Assembly (NCBI GenBank): GCA_003599885.1
Contig: QZKW01000089.1
Coordinates: 62,001 to 126,000, forward strand
Direction of reading: 5' to 3'
Length of the DNA stretch: 64,000 nt
Source of the DNA: Desulfobacteraceae bacterium
Lineage (GTDB): Bacteria > Desulfobacterota > Desulfobacteria > Desulfobacterales > Desulfosalsimonadaceae
Below are positions 27,462-36,517 of this stretch, in pieces; within the stretch, counting starts at the first letter, position 1, and every line of letters begins with the position of its first letter. The position numbers were made by a program, and so were the translations under genes. The notes beneath the pieces are model-generated. The model searched no databases. It worked only from the letters and a program-made list of their open reading frames with translations, and was not told the DNA's origin.

Positions 27462-28445
27462 GTGAACAGGCTGAAGGCTGAAGGTAAAAGGCGGCAATTC
27501 AATTTCTTTGCTTTTTTATGCGCGGCACTCGGCATGGTTTTTTGCGCTGCTTTCCCGGCGCCCTGCCAGGAAAGCGCAATCGCCGACCGGTCCTTTCGGG
27601 TGGTTATCGTTGTTTCCGCTGATATTCGCCCATACATTGAAGCGCTGGATGGGCTTCGCAGTGAACTCGACCAGACCATCGAAGCGGAAGTAGCCGTCAT
27701 CATGCTGGACCGGTATGATGAGAAAGCCGGATTTGATCTCGCGGACCGTCTGATCCGGGAAAAACAGACGGATCTGATCGCATCCATCGGTCCGGAGGCG
27801 GCGGCGTTTGTATGGAAAACCTTCCCGAGCATTTCCATTCCCCGAATATATTCCCTTATCTTAAACCCGGAAAAAGTGATCGGCGTCCGGGACATAGACG
27901 CCGGCATTTCCTTAAATATTCCGCCGGATATTCAGCTTCACATGATTCATCGGGGACTGCCGTCCATCCGCCGTATCGGAATATTTTTCGATCCGGCGCA
28001 CAACCGCGATTTTTTTGACGAGGCCGCAATAGCGGCGCAGGAGCTTGGGGTTGAACTGGTTCCGCTGGCCGTGACCGCCCGCAAAGATATCCCGTTTTTA
28101 TTGCAGGAATGTTTTGATTCCCTGGATGGTGTCTGGCTGATTCCTGACCGCACGGTGATATCCGAAAGCATTGCCCAGCATATTATCAAGCAGTGCGTGT
28201 TGCAGAAAATCCCTGTGATCGGGTATAATCAGTTTTTTTATGATTCCGGGGCTGCGCTGGCTTTTGTGTTTGATTATGCAGACCTTGGCCGGCAGACGGC
28301 GGGATTGATCATTTCGGCGTTGAATAAACAGAAATCAGGTGGGCGGACGCCGGTTTTTAAAGTCTGGCTCAATGAATCGGTTTTAATAAATCTGGCCATT
28401 GGCATGCCTGAATCCATCCAGTTGCCGGTGATGGTGGGTCCATGA
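27462..28445 (+). CDS. ABC_sub_bind (PF04392)-type periplasmic binding protein
   Basis: 327-aa exported protein; a hydrophobic N-terminal segment (FFAFLCAALGMVFCAAF) then a two-lobe binding fold of the YtrF/TM_1086-like group (VSADIRPYIEALDGLRSEL; IGPEAAAFVW; IGIFFDPAHNRDFFDEAA; VIGYNQFFYDSGAALAFVFDYADLGRQTAGLI). No permease or ATPase is near. It overlaps the histidine kinase start (ATGA), so it probably senses a ligand for the kinase rather than feeding a transporter. The ligand is unknown. Confidence 0.8.
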   Translation: MNRLKAEGKRRQFNFFAFLCAALGMVFCAAFPAPCQESAIADRSFRVVIVVSADIRPYIEALDGLRSELDQTIEAEVAVIMLDRYDEKAGFDLADRLIREKQTDLIASIGPEAAAFVWKTFPSISIPRIYSLILNPEKVIGVRDIDAGISLNIPPDIQLHMIHRGLPSIRRIGIFFDPAHNRDFFDEAAIAAQELGVELVPLAVTARKDIPFLLQECFDSLDGVWLIPDRTVISESIAQHIIKQCVLQKIPVIGYNQFFYDSGAALAFVFDYADLGRQTAGLIISALNKQKSGGRTPVFKVWLNESVLINLAIGMPESIQLPVMVGP

Positions 28446-29878
28446 AAAGTCCCGGCATCCATTTACGATTTCTGGTGACGGCCTTGATAACGATCAGTCT
28501 GACCGCTTTCATTCTGGGGTATGTGGGGATGAGGCTGTTTCACGGTTTTGTGCAAAACCAGTTTGATGAACGGTTTCAATTTCTGGCGAGATATCTGGCG
28601 CTTAATTCCGAACTGGGTATATTGATTGATCAGCGGTCCATGCTGGATCAACTGGCCAATAATCTTCTGGCCGAGGGAGATATGGCGAAGGTCGCCATAT
28701 TCAATGCTTCCGGCGACCGGCTGGCCGAGGCGGCCAAGGAAATTCCCGGCCCTTATGCCGCCATTCGGGAGTCTGTTCGGGTCAAGGCCGCCAGTGATGA
28801 AAGCCAGGCGTTTTTTGGCCAGGCCGTTCCGCTGCCGTCCGATGAGAAGCTGGACATTATCGGAGAAGTGGAGATTGTTTACAGCACTTCCCAGGTGAAC
28901 CGGCTATTAAAGACCATTACCTTCTGGTATCTCTGGCTGGCGGCGGGTTTAGCGGCGTTCAGTCTGGTGGTGTTTTATTTTATTTCCCGGTCTCTGGTGT
29001 CCCCTCTGACCCGGCTGGCCCAAACTGCCCGGCAGGTGGGGGCGGGCGATCTGGATTTGCGGATGATGCCCGGCAATATCCCTGAAACCCGGGAAGTTTC
29101 ACTGGCGTTTAATGCCATGCTCGATTCTCTGGAAAGGGGACGTCTGGCGGTGGAGGCGGCCCAGCAGGAGATGGTCCGGCAAAACCTGCTGGCTGAAATG
29201 GGTAAATTTTCCATGATGATTGCCCATGAAATAAAAAACCCCCTGAGTATTATTAAAAGTTCTTTTGATATGTTAAAAAAAGATCCGACCCAACCGGATA
29301 ATGTTATTTTTTTTCAGTATATTGAAGAAGAAATTCAGCGGATCAACGGCCTGATTGAGGATTTTCTGTCATTTGCCAAACCCGCGAAACCGTCATTCCG
29401 GGTGGTGGACGCCAACAGCATGCTCAAAGACTGTGTGGACCGGTTCGGGCGCATGGACACCACCCACCAGATTGAATTTGAAACACATATTCCGGATACA
29501 TCGTGCCTGTCCTATCTGGACCCGGATTTATTCCGGCGGGCGATTGACAATATTTTAAAAAATGCAGTGGAAGCCTGTAAAGAACAGGGGGTTATTACCA
29601 TTGATGCGGCTTGCATGACGGAAAGCTGGCGCGTGGAAATTGCCGATGACGGATGCGGAATTCAGGAAAATATGCTGGACAAGATTTTTAATCCCTTTGT
29701 GACCACACGGGCAAAGGGCACCGGGCTCGGGCTGGCGTATACCTCCCAGGTGGTTCAGGGGCACGGCGGCAGCATCCGGGTCGAGAACCGGTTTCAGAAA
29801 GGCGCCCGATTTATCATCGAGATCCCGAGGGAGCCGAAACAGTTTGATTTGTTTGATTTGAATAGCGTAAAGGAATAA
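28442..29878 (+). CDS. Sensor histidine kinase
   Basis: 478 aa: TM1 (about 10-30), periplasmic sensor (about 31-160), TM2 (about 161-182), HAMP (about 183-235), HisKA with IAHEIKNPLSII (His about 262), HATPase with N box DNILKNAVEAC and G boxes IADDGCGIQ and GTGLGLAYTSQVV. Coupled to the upstream binding protein and the downstream response regulator. The signal is unknown. Confidence 0.93.
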   Translation: MKSPGIHLRFLVTALITISLTAFILGYVGMRLFHGFVQNQFDERFQFLARYLALNSELGILIDQRSMLDQLANNLLAEGDMAKVAIFNASGDRLAEAAKEIPGPYAAIRESVRVKAASDESQAFFGQAVPLPSDEKLDIIGEVEIVYSTSQVNRLLKTITFWYLWLAAGLAAFSLVVFYFISRSLVSPLTRLAQTARQVGAGDLDLRMMPGNIPETREVSLAFNAMLDSLERGRLAVEAAQQEMVRQNLLAEMGKFSMMIAHEIKNPLSIIKSSFDMLKKDPTQPDNVIFFQYIEEEIQRINGLIEDFLSFAKPAKPSFRVVDANSMLKDCVDRFGRMDTTHQIEFETHIPDTSCLSYLDPDLFRRAIDNILKNAVEACKEQGVITIDAACMTESWRVEIADDGCGIQENMLDKIFNPFVTTRAKGTGLGLAYTSQVVQGHGGSIRVENRFQKGARFIIEIPREPKQFDLFDLNSVKE

Positions 29879-29881
29879 GGA

Positions 29882-31237
29882 ATGGCCTACATTCTGGTGG
29901 TTGATGATGAAGAAAAAATGCAGCATCTGCTGTCGATTATGCTGATGCGGCAGGGATATCGTGTCGACCGGGCAGGCGACGGGCAAAAAGCCCTGACGCT
30001 GGTCCGGGAAAACCCTTATGACCTGGTGATATCGGACATCCGCATGCCGAATATGGATGGTCTGGAGCTGTTGTCCGCGATCAAGGAATTGAATATCCCC
30101 TGTCCGGTGGTGTTCATCACTGCGTTTGCCAGTGTTGATTCAGCGGTGGATGCCATGCGCAAGGGCGTGGCTGATTATATCACCAAGCCCTTTGATGAAG
30201 AGCGGATTCTGCTGACAGTTGAGCGGACCCTGGGTGTATCCCGGATAATCGCAGAAAATATCGAGTTAAAACAAAAGCTTTTAGATGTATGCGGCGGTCG
30301 GGAGATTGTGTATGTGTCCAGGCAGATGGCGGATGTGATGAAGGCTGCCCTTCAGGTGGCTGCTACGGACACCGCCGTGCTGATCACCGGAGAATCCGGT
30401 ACCGGCAAAGAGGTCGTCGCCGGGTTTATCCATGACTCCAGTCCCCGGGCCAAGGCCCGGTTTGTTCCGGTTAACTGTGCGGCCATTTCTCCGAGTCTGG
30501 TGGAATCGGAACTTTTCGGGTATGAAAAGGGTGCCTTTACCGGCGCGGACCGCCGGACCAAGGGGAAATTCGAATACGCCCACGGCGGCACCCTGTTTCT
30601 GGATGAAATCGGTGACTTGCCCCAGGAAGCCCAGGCGAAACTGTTGCGGGCGTTGCAGGATAAAAAAGTCCAGCGGGTGGGCGGAAACGAGGAAATTCCG
30701 CTGGATGTGCGGATTCTGTGCGCCACCAACCAGGACCTGAGCAAGCTGGTGCAGCAGGGAAAATTCCGCCAGGATCTGTATTACCGAATCAATGTGTTTC
30801 CCGTAGAAACCCCGCCCCTTCGCGATCGGATCGATGATATTGTGCCGCTGGCCGAGTTTTTTTTAAAACGGTTGAAAGGCGGGAAAGAGGTTCGGATGAC
30901 GGACGGCGCGATCCGGACCCTTCAGACTTACAGTTGGCCGGGCAATGTCCGGGAGCTGGCAAACGCCATGGAACGGGTCATGATCTTAAGTCCCGGTGAC
31001 GGGAGCGTGACAGCGGAAACGTTATCCTTTTTAAGGGGCGGGGCAGGGACTTTGTGTGCAGCGGACCCCTTTACCCTGCCGCCGGGCGGTATTTGCCTGG
31101 AGTCGTTGGAAAATGATATGGTCCGGCAGGCGCTGGCCTTAACCGGAAATAACCAGTCGGCGGCGGCCGCCTTGCTCGGGTTGACCCGGGCCAAATTCAG
31201 GGTTCTGGCCAAGCAGGCGGCAGATAGCGGTTCATAG
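29882..31237 (+). CDS. NtrC-family sigma54-dependent response regulator
   Basis: 451 aa: receiver (Asp52 in ISDIRMPNMDG), AAA+ domain with Walker A GESGTGKEV (about 170), sigma54 loop GAFTGA (about 217), Walker B LFLDEIGDLP, and a Fis-type HTH at the C-terminus (NNQSAAAALLGLTRAKF). It should activate -24/-12 promoters; such promoters lie before gspE, the CAP gene and the cysteine-rich exoprotein gene in this window. Starts 3 bases after the kinase. Confidence 0.95.
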   Translation: MAYILVVDDEEKMQHLLSIMLMRQGYRVDRAGDGQKALTLVRENPYDLVISDIRMPNMDGLELLSAIKELNIPCPVVFITAFASVDSAVDAMRKGVADYITKPFDEERILLTVERTLGVSRIIAENIELKQKLLDVCGGREIVYVSRQMADVMKAALQVAATDTAVLITGESGTGKEVVAGFIHDSSPRAKARFVPVNCAAISPSLVESELFGYEKGAFTGADRRTKGKFEYAHGGTLFLDEIGDLPQEAQAKLLRALQDKKVQRVGGNEEIPLDVRILCATNQDLSKLVQQGKFRQDLYYRINVFPVETPPLRDRIDDIVPLAEFFLKRLKGGKEVRMTDGAIRTLQTYSWPGNVRELANAMERVMILSPGDGSVTAETLSFLRGGAGTLCAADPFTLPPGGICLESLENDMVRQALALTGNNQSAAAALLGLTRAKFRVLAKQAADSGS

Positions 31238-31255
31238 AATATTCGGGAAAAAGCT

Positions 31256-33319
31256 GTGATCCAACAGGTTATTAAAATAGTGGTGGCGGGGATAATGATC
31301 GGCTGTTTTTTATCGCCCCCTCCTGCCCGGTCGTCGGACCGGGAAGACACCCTGCTCATGTTTGTCGGTGAAGAACTGGATGTTCTGTCCATTGCCTCCC
31401 GCCGGGAAGAGAGCGCCCGCCAGGCGCCGGCGGTGGCAACGGTTGTTACCCGGGAGATGATTGAAACCCGTGGCATCTTCACCCTGAGTGATGCCTTAAG
31501 CCAGACGCCCGGGTTTTATATGGCAAGGCAGGAATGGGGTACCCGGCCATATCTCCGGGGCGTGCCGGATTCGGTTCTGTTTTTGTATGATACGGTGCCC
31601 ATGAATTCGGATTTCACCAAATCGGTCCACCCCCTGGATGATGAATTGTCTCTTGCGCCGGTCAAACGGATTGAAATTATTCGGGGGCCGGGTTCGGTGC
31701 TGTGGGGGCCGGATGCGTTTGCCGGTATTGTCAACGTAGTGCCCATGACAGGCAAAGACTTAAACGGCGTGGCAACCGGGGCGGATTACAGCGCTCCGGG
31801 AGATGCCCGGGGGGCCTATGTGAATGCGGGGCATGACGGCGGGGCATGGGATGGTTTCATTTCTTTGACCGGCAGGGAAGGGATTGCTGATGACCAGGCC
31901 GGAAACGTTACACGTTTCTGGGGGGATGGATCCGGTGCGCCGGTTCCTCCCGAAGACCGTTATGGCTATGCCAGGGCGGACCGGCCGTATTTTATCGATA
32001 TTGTCGGCAACGCCAATGTCAGGGATCTGGCGACCCTCTCCGGAAGGTACTCGGATTATTCCTGGCCCTATGCCATGAAGGATGAAGAGCAGCAGCAGGC
32101 CTGGCTTGAAAATCGCAGTACGCCGGTCTCCTATGTCAAACTGGAAAGTAAAAAAAATGTGGCTCTGAATTCGGCGCTCCGGTTTACCGGGTATTATTCA
32201 TCCGTGGATGCCGAACAACAGGTGATTGATCTGAGTCTTGCGCCCAGTGAGCGGACCGCTTACACTGAACTCATGTATGATCAAAAAATTTTCTCGGGAA
32301 AAGGGCTCTTCACCACAGGCACCGCTTACCGGAGCACCCAGGTGTCCAATGCGCCGGTCTGGGACAGTTATCTGCCGGGATATCTGGTTCCGGAAAATGA
32401 AACATTTTTGCCGAGCATCTCCGAAGTGGATTACGAGACGAGGCTCTGGTCGGTTTTTGGTCAATATGCACATAAAATCGGCAGGACCGACGTGTCATTC
32501 GGCCTTCGCCATGACGCCCATGATTTTTATGACGACAGCTTGAGCTATAACTGCGGCATTGTCTGGTCCCCTTCAACTGAATGGGGAGTCAAACTCCTAT
32601 ACGGGACCGCTTACCGGACGCCCTATACCAGCCAGTTGCTTGATAAGCAGGAAGCCGGATTTGAGGATATCCACACCAGCCTTGAAGAAATCAATACGGT
32701 GAATGCGGAAGTATCCTGGCGGCCGGACCGGCGCTTTGGTCTTACTCTTGGCGGGTTCGTCAATCATATATCCAACCATGTCGCAGACAACGCCTACGCC
32801 GGGCTGTCAGATCCCAACAGTCAAAAAATTTACGGTATTGAGCTGGAAGGCGTGGTATCGCCGGTGGAGCATCTTGAACTCAGCGCCAACCTGACGGCCA
32901 TGCGAAACACCGGGCCGGATGAGGTGTATCGGTATGAGGACGGCATTATTATTGATCCGGTCGACGGCAGCTCGGAAACAATTTATACGGAATTGAACTA
33001 TCCCTTTGACACGGGCCCGGACCGGCTGGTCAATTTCATGGCCAAATGGGAGCCGTTTAAACGGGTTTCCCTGTTCTGCCGGACGGGATACACCGCATCC
33101 ATTGATATGGTCTGCCCCACCTGCGTGACGTCGGAGTCAACGCCCGGGGTGTGGCTGACGGATATGGCGATGACTTACCGGGACATAGGGATTTTCGGAC
33201 TGGACGCAGGCGTGTATCTGAATAATGTGACGGACAAGGATTATCAGGTTCCCGGCACCTATAGCCTGATTGACGGAGAGCCGTTTTCCGTGCGTGTGCT
33301 TTTGAAAAGAGCCTGGTGA
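31256..33319 (+). CDS. TonB-dependent outer-membrane receptor
   Basis: 687 aa. After a signal peptide (IVVAGIMIGCFLSPPPARS), the plug domain (about 45-165) shows the TonB-box-like region SIASRREES and the motif RIEIIRGPGSVLWGPDAFAGIVNVV. A 22-strand barrel follows and ends in an aromatic residue (LLKRAW). A substrate cannot be named. The start is GTG 31256, 18 bases after the regulator, so it probably ends the gsp-led transcript. Confidence 0.9.
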   Translation: MIQQVIKIVVAGIMIGCFLSPPPARSSDREDTLLMFVGEELDVLSIASRREESARQAPAVATVVTREMIETRGIFTLSDALSQTPGFYMARQEWGTRPYLRGVPDSVLFLYDTVPMNSDFTKSVHPLDDELSLAPVKRIEIIRGPGSVLWGPDAFAGIVNVVPMTGKDLNGVATGADYSAPGDARGAYVNAGHDGGAWDGFISLTGREGIADDQAGNVTRFWGDGSGAPVPPEDRYGYARADRPYFIDIVGNANVRDLATLSGRYSDYSWPYAMKDEEQQQAWLENRSTPVSYVKLESKKNVALNSALRFTGYYSSVDAEQQVIDLSLAPSERTAYTELMYDQKIFSGKGLFTTGTAYRSTQVSNAPVWDSYLPGYLVPENETFLPSISEVDYETRLWSVFGQYAHKIGRTDVSFGLRHDAHDFYDDSLSYNCGIVWSPSTEWGVKLLYGTAYRTPYTSQLLDKQEAGFEDIHTSLEEINTVNAEVSWRPDRRFGLTLGGFVNHISNHVADNAYAGLSDPNSQKIYGIELEGVVSPVEHLELSANLTAMRNTGPDEVYRYEDGIIIDPVDGSSETIYTELNYPFDTGPDRLVNFMAKWEPFKRVSLFCRTGYTASIDMVCPTCVTSESTPGVWLTDMAMTYRDIGIFGLDAGVYLNNVTDKDYQVPGTYSLIDGEPFSVRVLLKRAW

Positions 33320-33338
33320 TGGCAGATCCAGGGTCAAT

Positions 33339-33372
33339 GGCTAGATGTGGCCACCGGTGGTTAAATCTAGCC
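33339..33372 (+). repeat. Strong inverted repeat after the TonB receptor gene
   Basis: GGCTAGAT at 33339-33346 pairs with ATCTAGCC at 33365-33372, and the inner bases continue the stem around a CCGG loop. It may act as a transcript 3' end for the gsp operon, but no T-run follows, so a factor-independent terminator is not supported. Confidence 0.5.
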
Positions 33373-33413
33373 AAAAGTACGTGACACCTCCCGTGCTTCC
33401 GGGATTTGCCGCC

Positions 33414-33430
33414 AGATAATCCGGCATTAT
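33414..33430 (+). promoter_or_regulatory. Candidate activator site upstream of CAP gene
   Basis: AGATAATCCGGCATTAT contains the 13-mer also found before gspE and forms an ATAAT-5-ATTAT dyad. It lies about 180 bases upstream of the predicted sigma54 start, within the usual range for NtrC-class enhancer sites. Confidence 0.35.
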
Positions 33431-33578
33431 TTTGGTTTTTGTGGCGAGATCTCCACCTGTTTTTCCAACGAAACTTTTTTTGTACGCGGTCATTGCGGGT
33501 TTCGGAATCAGGTGCGGTTTGAAATACTGGCAATATGGACGGCGGAATTCACCATTTAAAATAATTTACCGGGAAAGT

Positions 33579-33594
33579 GGCATTTTTATTGCAA
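33579..33594 (+). promoter_or_regulatory. Sigma54 promoter candidate of CAP-domain gene
   Basis: The GG of TGGCATTTTTATTGCA and the GC are 10 bases apart, and both boxes fit the consensus. The predicted start (about 33604) is only a few bases before the ATG at 33606/33609, so the message would be almost leaderless. Confidence 0.55.
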
Positions 33595-33608
33595 AGATAG
33601 TTGTCATG

Positions 33609-35111
33609 ATGAAAACACGACGTAAATATATCCTTTTTATAATAGCTGCTTTAATAACGCTGACAACCGGTGTTGATATCGCTGCTCTCAATGGACCGGC
33701 ATATGCGGCTGAGCCGGTGGTCGTCGCTGACCCTCTGAACTCGATGGACGCAAACGAAACCGCCTTGTTTACGCTGATCAATGCGGCCCGCCAAAACCCG
33801 CTGGAAACCGCCGTATCGCTGGGGCTGGACAGAGAGCAGGTGCTGAATGACCTTCCGGATCTGAAGGATATGCTGGAAAAAGGCCTGCCGCCCCTGGTTT
33901 TTAATGATCGGTTGTATCAGGCCGCCGGCGACCACACCCGGGAGATGCTGGCCAACAGCTATTATTCATACGAATCATTAGATGGCCGAACGGTTGATCA
34001 GCGATTGCAGGATGCCGGATATGCGCCTGTAAAATCAAGTGAATCCCTTGGATTGATCGTTTTTAAGAATTTTATCAATGCCGACCGGGCCGTGTATCAG
34101 CTGTTTGAAAAAATGTTTAAGGATGAACTCTCCCCCGCCTGGACCGGACCGCGCAATATCCTGAATCCGGAGTTGAGTGAAATCGGAATCGGCATTGCCG
34201 GCGGGCTCTATCAATCGGACGCTCTGAAGGGCAATGTGTATCTGTCCACCTGTGATTTCGGAAAGTCCATCGAAATCTATGAGCTTCAGCTCGTACAGTT
34301 GATCAACCAGTTCCGCGCACAGCCGGCCAATGTGGCCGCGTCTCTGGGCTTGGATGTGGAGGCCATTACCGGGGTGTTTCCGGAACTAAAACCGGTTTTT
34401 TTAAACGGATTGCCGCCGGTGCAGTTTAATGTTCCCTTGTATCTGTCGGCGGGTGAAAAAATAAATGATATGCTGGAAAACGACTATTTCGGGTACGCTT
34501 CTCCCGGCGGTATAACGCTGGGGCAGCGGATTTGGGCGGCGGGTTACCGAGCGGAATGGGCGGCTGAGACGCTGGCGCGCACGGCGACCTGTGATATCGC
34601 CATGTCCCCGGGCCTGACCGTGTCACGAATTTTCAAACAGATGTGTTTCAACTCATTGCGCACGAGCGGCTATCGGGATGCCAATCTCCTGTCTGAAAAA
34701 GCCGTGGATGCCGGATTCCGGATGGTGGCTGCGGAGTCCGCCGCCATGGGCAATATCTGCGGAGACCATGTGCATGTGACTGTAGGTGATTTCGGAGCGG
34801 GCCTCATAAAGGCTGAACCCGTGGTGAACGGCATGGTGTTTGTTGATGAAAATGGCAATGATTTATATGATATCGGTGAAGAAGTTTCCGGTGTCCCGGT
34901 GACCATCCGGGCCCAGGGAGTGAACGGCGCCTCCCGGACTGTGGTGACCAACCCGGCCGGAGGGTATGGTGTTTCAGTAGCGCCCGGCCTTTACCGGGTT
35001 TCCATCGGCGAAGCCGAAGGATTGCAATTTAAATGGATTCGGGTGGAAGCTGCCAATGTTTGGCAGGTATTTAAAGTAGTTGCTGATCCGGTGGGGGGCG
35101 CCGGGCAGTAA
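33609..35111 (+). CDS. Secreted protein with two CAP (SCP/PR1) domains and a C-terminal SdrD-B-like domain
   Basis: 500 aa. Signal peptide KTRRKYILFIIAALITL...AYAAEP. Two tandem CAP domains: about 45-200 (LFTLINAARQNPLETAVSLGL, then AAGDHTREMLANSYYSYESLDG) and about 215-390 (LVQLINQFRAQPANVAASLGL). A Cna-B/SdrD-like beta domain (NGMVFVDENGNDLYDIGEEVSGVPV) closes the protein, residues about 410-490. In domain 1 His/Glu residues typical of CAP sites are partly kept; enzymatic activity is not implied. The open frame extends upstream to 33432 but the signal peptide fixes the start at ATG 33606 or 33609. A plausible T2SS substrate by context. Confidence 0.82.
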   Translation: MKTRRKYILFIIAALITLTTGVDIAALNGPAYAAEPVVVADPLNSMDANETALFTLINAARQNPLETAVSLGLDREQVLNDLPDLKDMLEKGLPPLVFNDRLYQAAGDHTREMLANSYYSYESLDGRTVDQRLQDAGYAPVKSSESLGLIVFKNFINADRAVYQLFEKMFKDELSPAWTGPRNILNPELSEIGIGIAGGLYQSDALKGNVYLSTCDFGKSIEIYELQLVQLINQFRAQPANVAASLGLDVEAITGVFPELKPVFLNGLPPVQFNVPLYLSAGEKINDMLENDYFGYASPGGITLGQRIWAAGYRAEWAAETLARTATCDIAMSPGLTVSRIFKQMCFNSLRTSGYRDANLLSEKAVDAGFRMVAAESAAMGNICGDHVHVTVGDFGAGLIKAEPVVNGMVFVDENGNDLYDIGEEVSGVPVTIRAQGVNGASRTVVTNPAGGYGVSVAPGLYRVSIGEAEGLQFKWIRVEAANVWQVFKVVADPVGGAGQ

Positions 35112-35137
35112 AACAGAAGGCCCGTAACGGTGGATTT

Positions 35138-35151
35138 TGGGTTGACACCCA
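35138..35151. repeat. Short dyad upstream of the cysteine-rich exoprotein promoter
   Basis: TGGGTTGACACCCA has 5-base arms and a 4-base centre and lies about 110 bases before the predicted start at 35261. It could be a regulator site; the arms are short and this is weak. Confidence 0.25.
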
Positions 35152-35234
35152 TGAGAAGTTGAGGTAGGTTATAGAAATTTTAGAAATCCCGTTTATAAAA
35201 ATGAAATAATAAAAAGGGGGTGGATGCAACAGTT

Positions 35235-35250
35235 TGGCACGAGTGTTGCA
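35235..35250 (+). promoter_or_regulatory. Consensus sigma54 promoter of cysteine-rich exoprotein
   Basis: TGGCACGAGTGTTGCA matches TGGCACG-N4-TTGCW at every defined position. The predicted start is near 35261, giving an 80-base leader with a strong GGAGG ribosome site before ATG 35341. Confidence 0.85.
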
Positions 35251-35340
35251 GAGTAGTTTAAGTAATTAGAAAAGTAAAATTTGCAGAAAGTAATTTTAAC
35301 CAGGAAAAGAACATTAAAACCCAAAAAGTGGAGGAAAAGA

Positions 35341-36468
35341 ATGAAAAAACTAACAACCGTATTATTGACATTGACCTTTGTGTTCGGTGTTGCGGCGATG
35401 TCATCCGCCGCCTGTTTCAACTGCGCAGGAGAAGCGGCAAACATCGCACGCGGATGTGACTCAAGCCAGGAACCCGGATGCGAACCGTTTGATTTTGAAA
35501 CAGTGAGCGACTACTGTGACACCAAAACACCCAATCGCGCCCTGTTTAAAATCTGCGATTGCATTCCCGAGATTTTCGACACCATCGAAGCGGGCGACAC
35601 CATTGACATCAGCATGGAAATCCTTGTGGACAGCGGCAATGGCGAAGAGTCCGGCGACAACGGCGTTTACTGGGCGGAAGAAGTTGATTCAATCGCACTG
35701 GGAACATACAACAACCAGACCGAAGCGTGCAAAGATTCCGGTTACGGCGAATGGTTTGACGGCCCCTTCAAATTCTTGCTGGCAGACGGTGAGGAAGGCG
35801 GCGTGGATGAAAGCAACGTTTGTGACATCGCCGATGATGACCGGGTCGTGAAATTTGTACCAGACAGAGCATTGGCTGCAGAACAGGGCGGCACCACAGG
35901 TTATATGATTACGGATAATGACGACTATGATGACAGAGCCACATGGGCCATCGACATTCCGGAAATGCGCGTAGACAACAGCATGATCGTCGGCGGCGAA
36001 AAAGTGTGGGTAAAAATTTGCCTGAGCCGCTATACCGGCGGAATCTGTGAAGAATTACCGTGCTGCTGCCTGATCTACATCGGCGAACTGTGCTGTGAGA
36101 GCATCAGACAGAGTTCCGGCCTTGTTTATCCCTATTTCCCGAAAGCCAACCAGGAAACATGGAACCTGATCGGCATGACCATCACCAACCTGGAAATGGT
36201 TGACGGCAGCGCAACGATCACCATGTATGAAACAGACGGCACCGTTGGCACGTTGACTGTTCCGGTTGCTGCAAACAGCATTTATCTGAACACCCTTGCC
36301 AGCATTATCGCTGATCCGGGCATGGTCGTGAGCGGCACCGGCGTCCTGGGCGATGCCATCAGCTACATGGTCGTTACGACGGATTTCGATGCATCCGGCT
36401 TTGTGATGATCGCCGACACCATTGACGGCGCATCCATGGGCTACCTGCCGACATATGGGTATAAATAG
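35341..36468 (+). CDS. Secreted acidic cysteine-rich protein, unknown function
   Basis: 375 aa with a clean signal peptide (MKKLTTVLLTLTFVFGVAAM then SSAA). The first two thirds carry 16 cysteines, including ELPCCCLIYIGELCC; the last 115 residues have none and read like a beta-sandwich (VYPYFPKANQETWNLIGMTI). That pattern recalls repeats in the 834-aa protein at 37338-39842 (for example FVPHVTRSGWLWTTRLTLIN). The protein is strongly acidic (many Asp/Glu). A perfect sigma54 promoter, a strong SD and a strong terminator bracket it as a single-gene unit, so it is probably made in large amounts. I do not recognise the family. Confidence 0.8.
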   Translation: MKKLTTVLLTLTFVFGVAAMSSAACFNCAGEAANIARGCDSSQEPGCEPFDFETVSDYCDTKTPNRALFKICDCIPEIFDTIEAGDTIDISMEILVDSGNGEESGDNGVYWAEEVDSIALGTYNNQTEACKDSGYGEWFDGPFKFLLADGEEGGVDESNVCDIADDDRVVKFVPDRALAAEQGGTTGYMITDNDDYDDRATWAIDIPEMRVDNSMIVGGEKVWVKICLSRYTGGICEELPCCCLIYIGELCCESIRQSSGLVYPYFPKANQETWNLIGMTITNLEMVDGSATITMYETDGTVGTLTVPVAANSIYLNTLASIIADPGMVVSGTGVLGDAISYMVVTTDFDASGFVMIADTIDGASMGYLPTYGYK

Positions 36469-36517
36469 CAAGTGAACTTGATTAATTGAGATAAATTAAT
36501 TAATTAGAATGGTGAAC

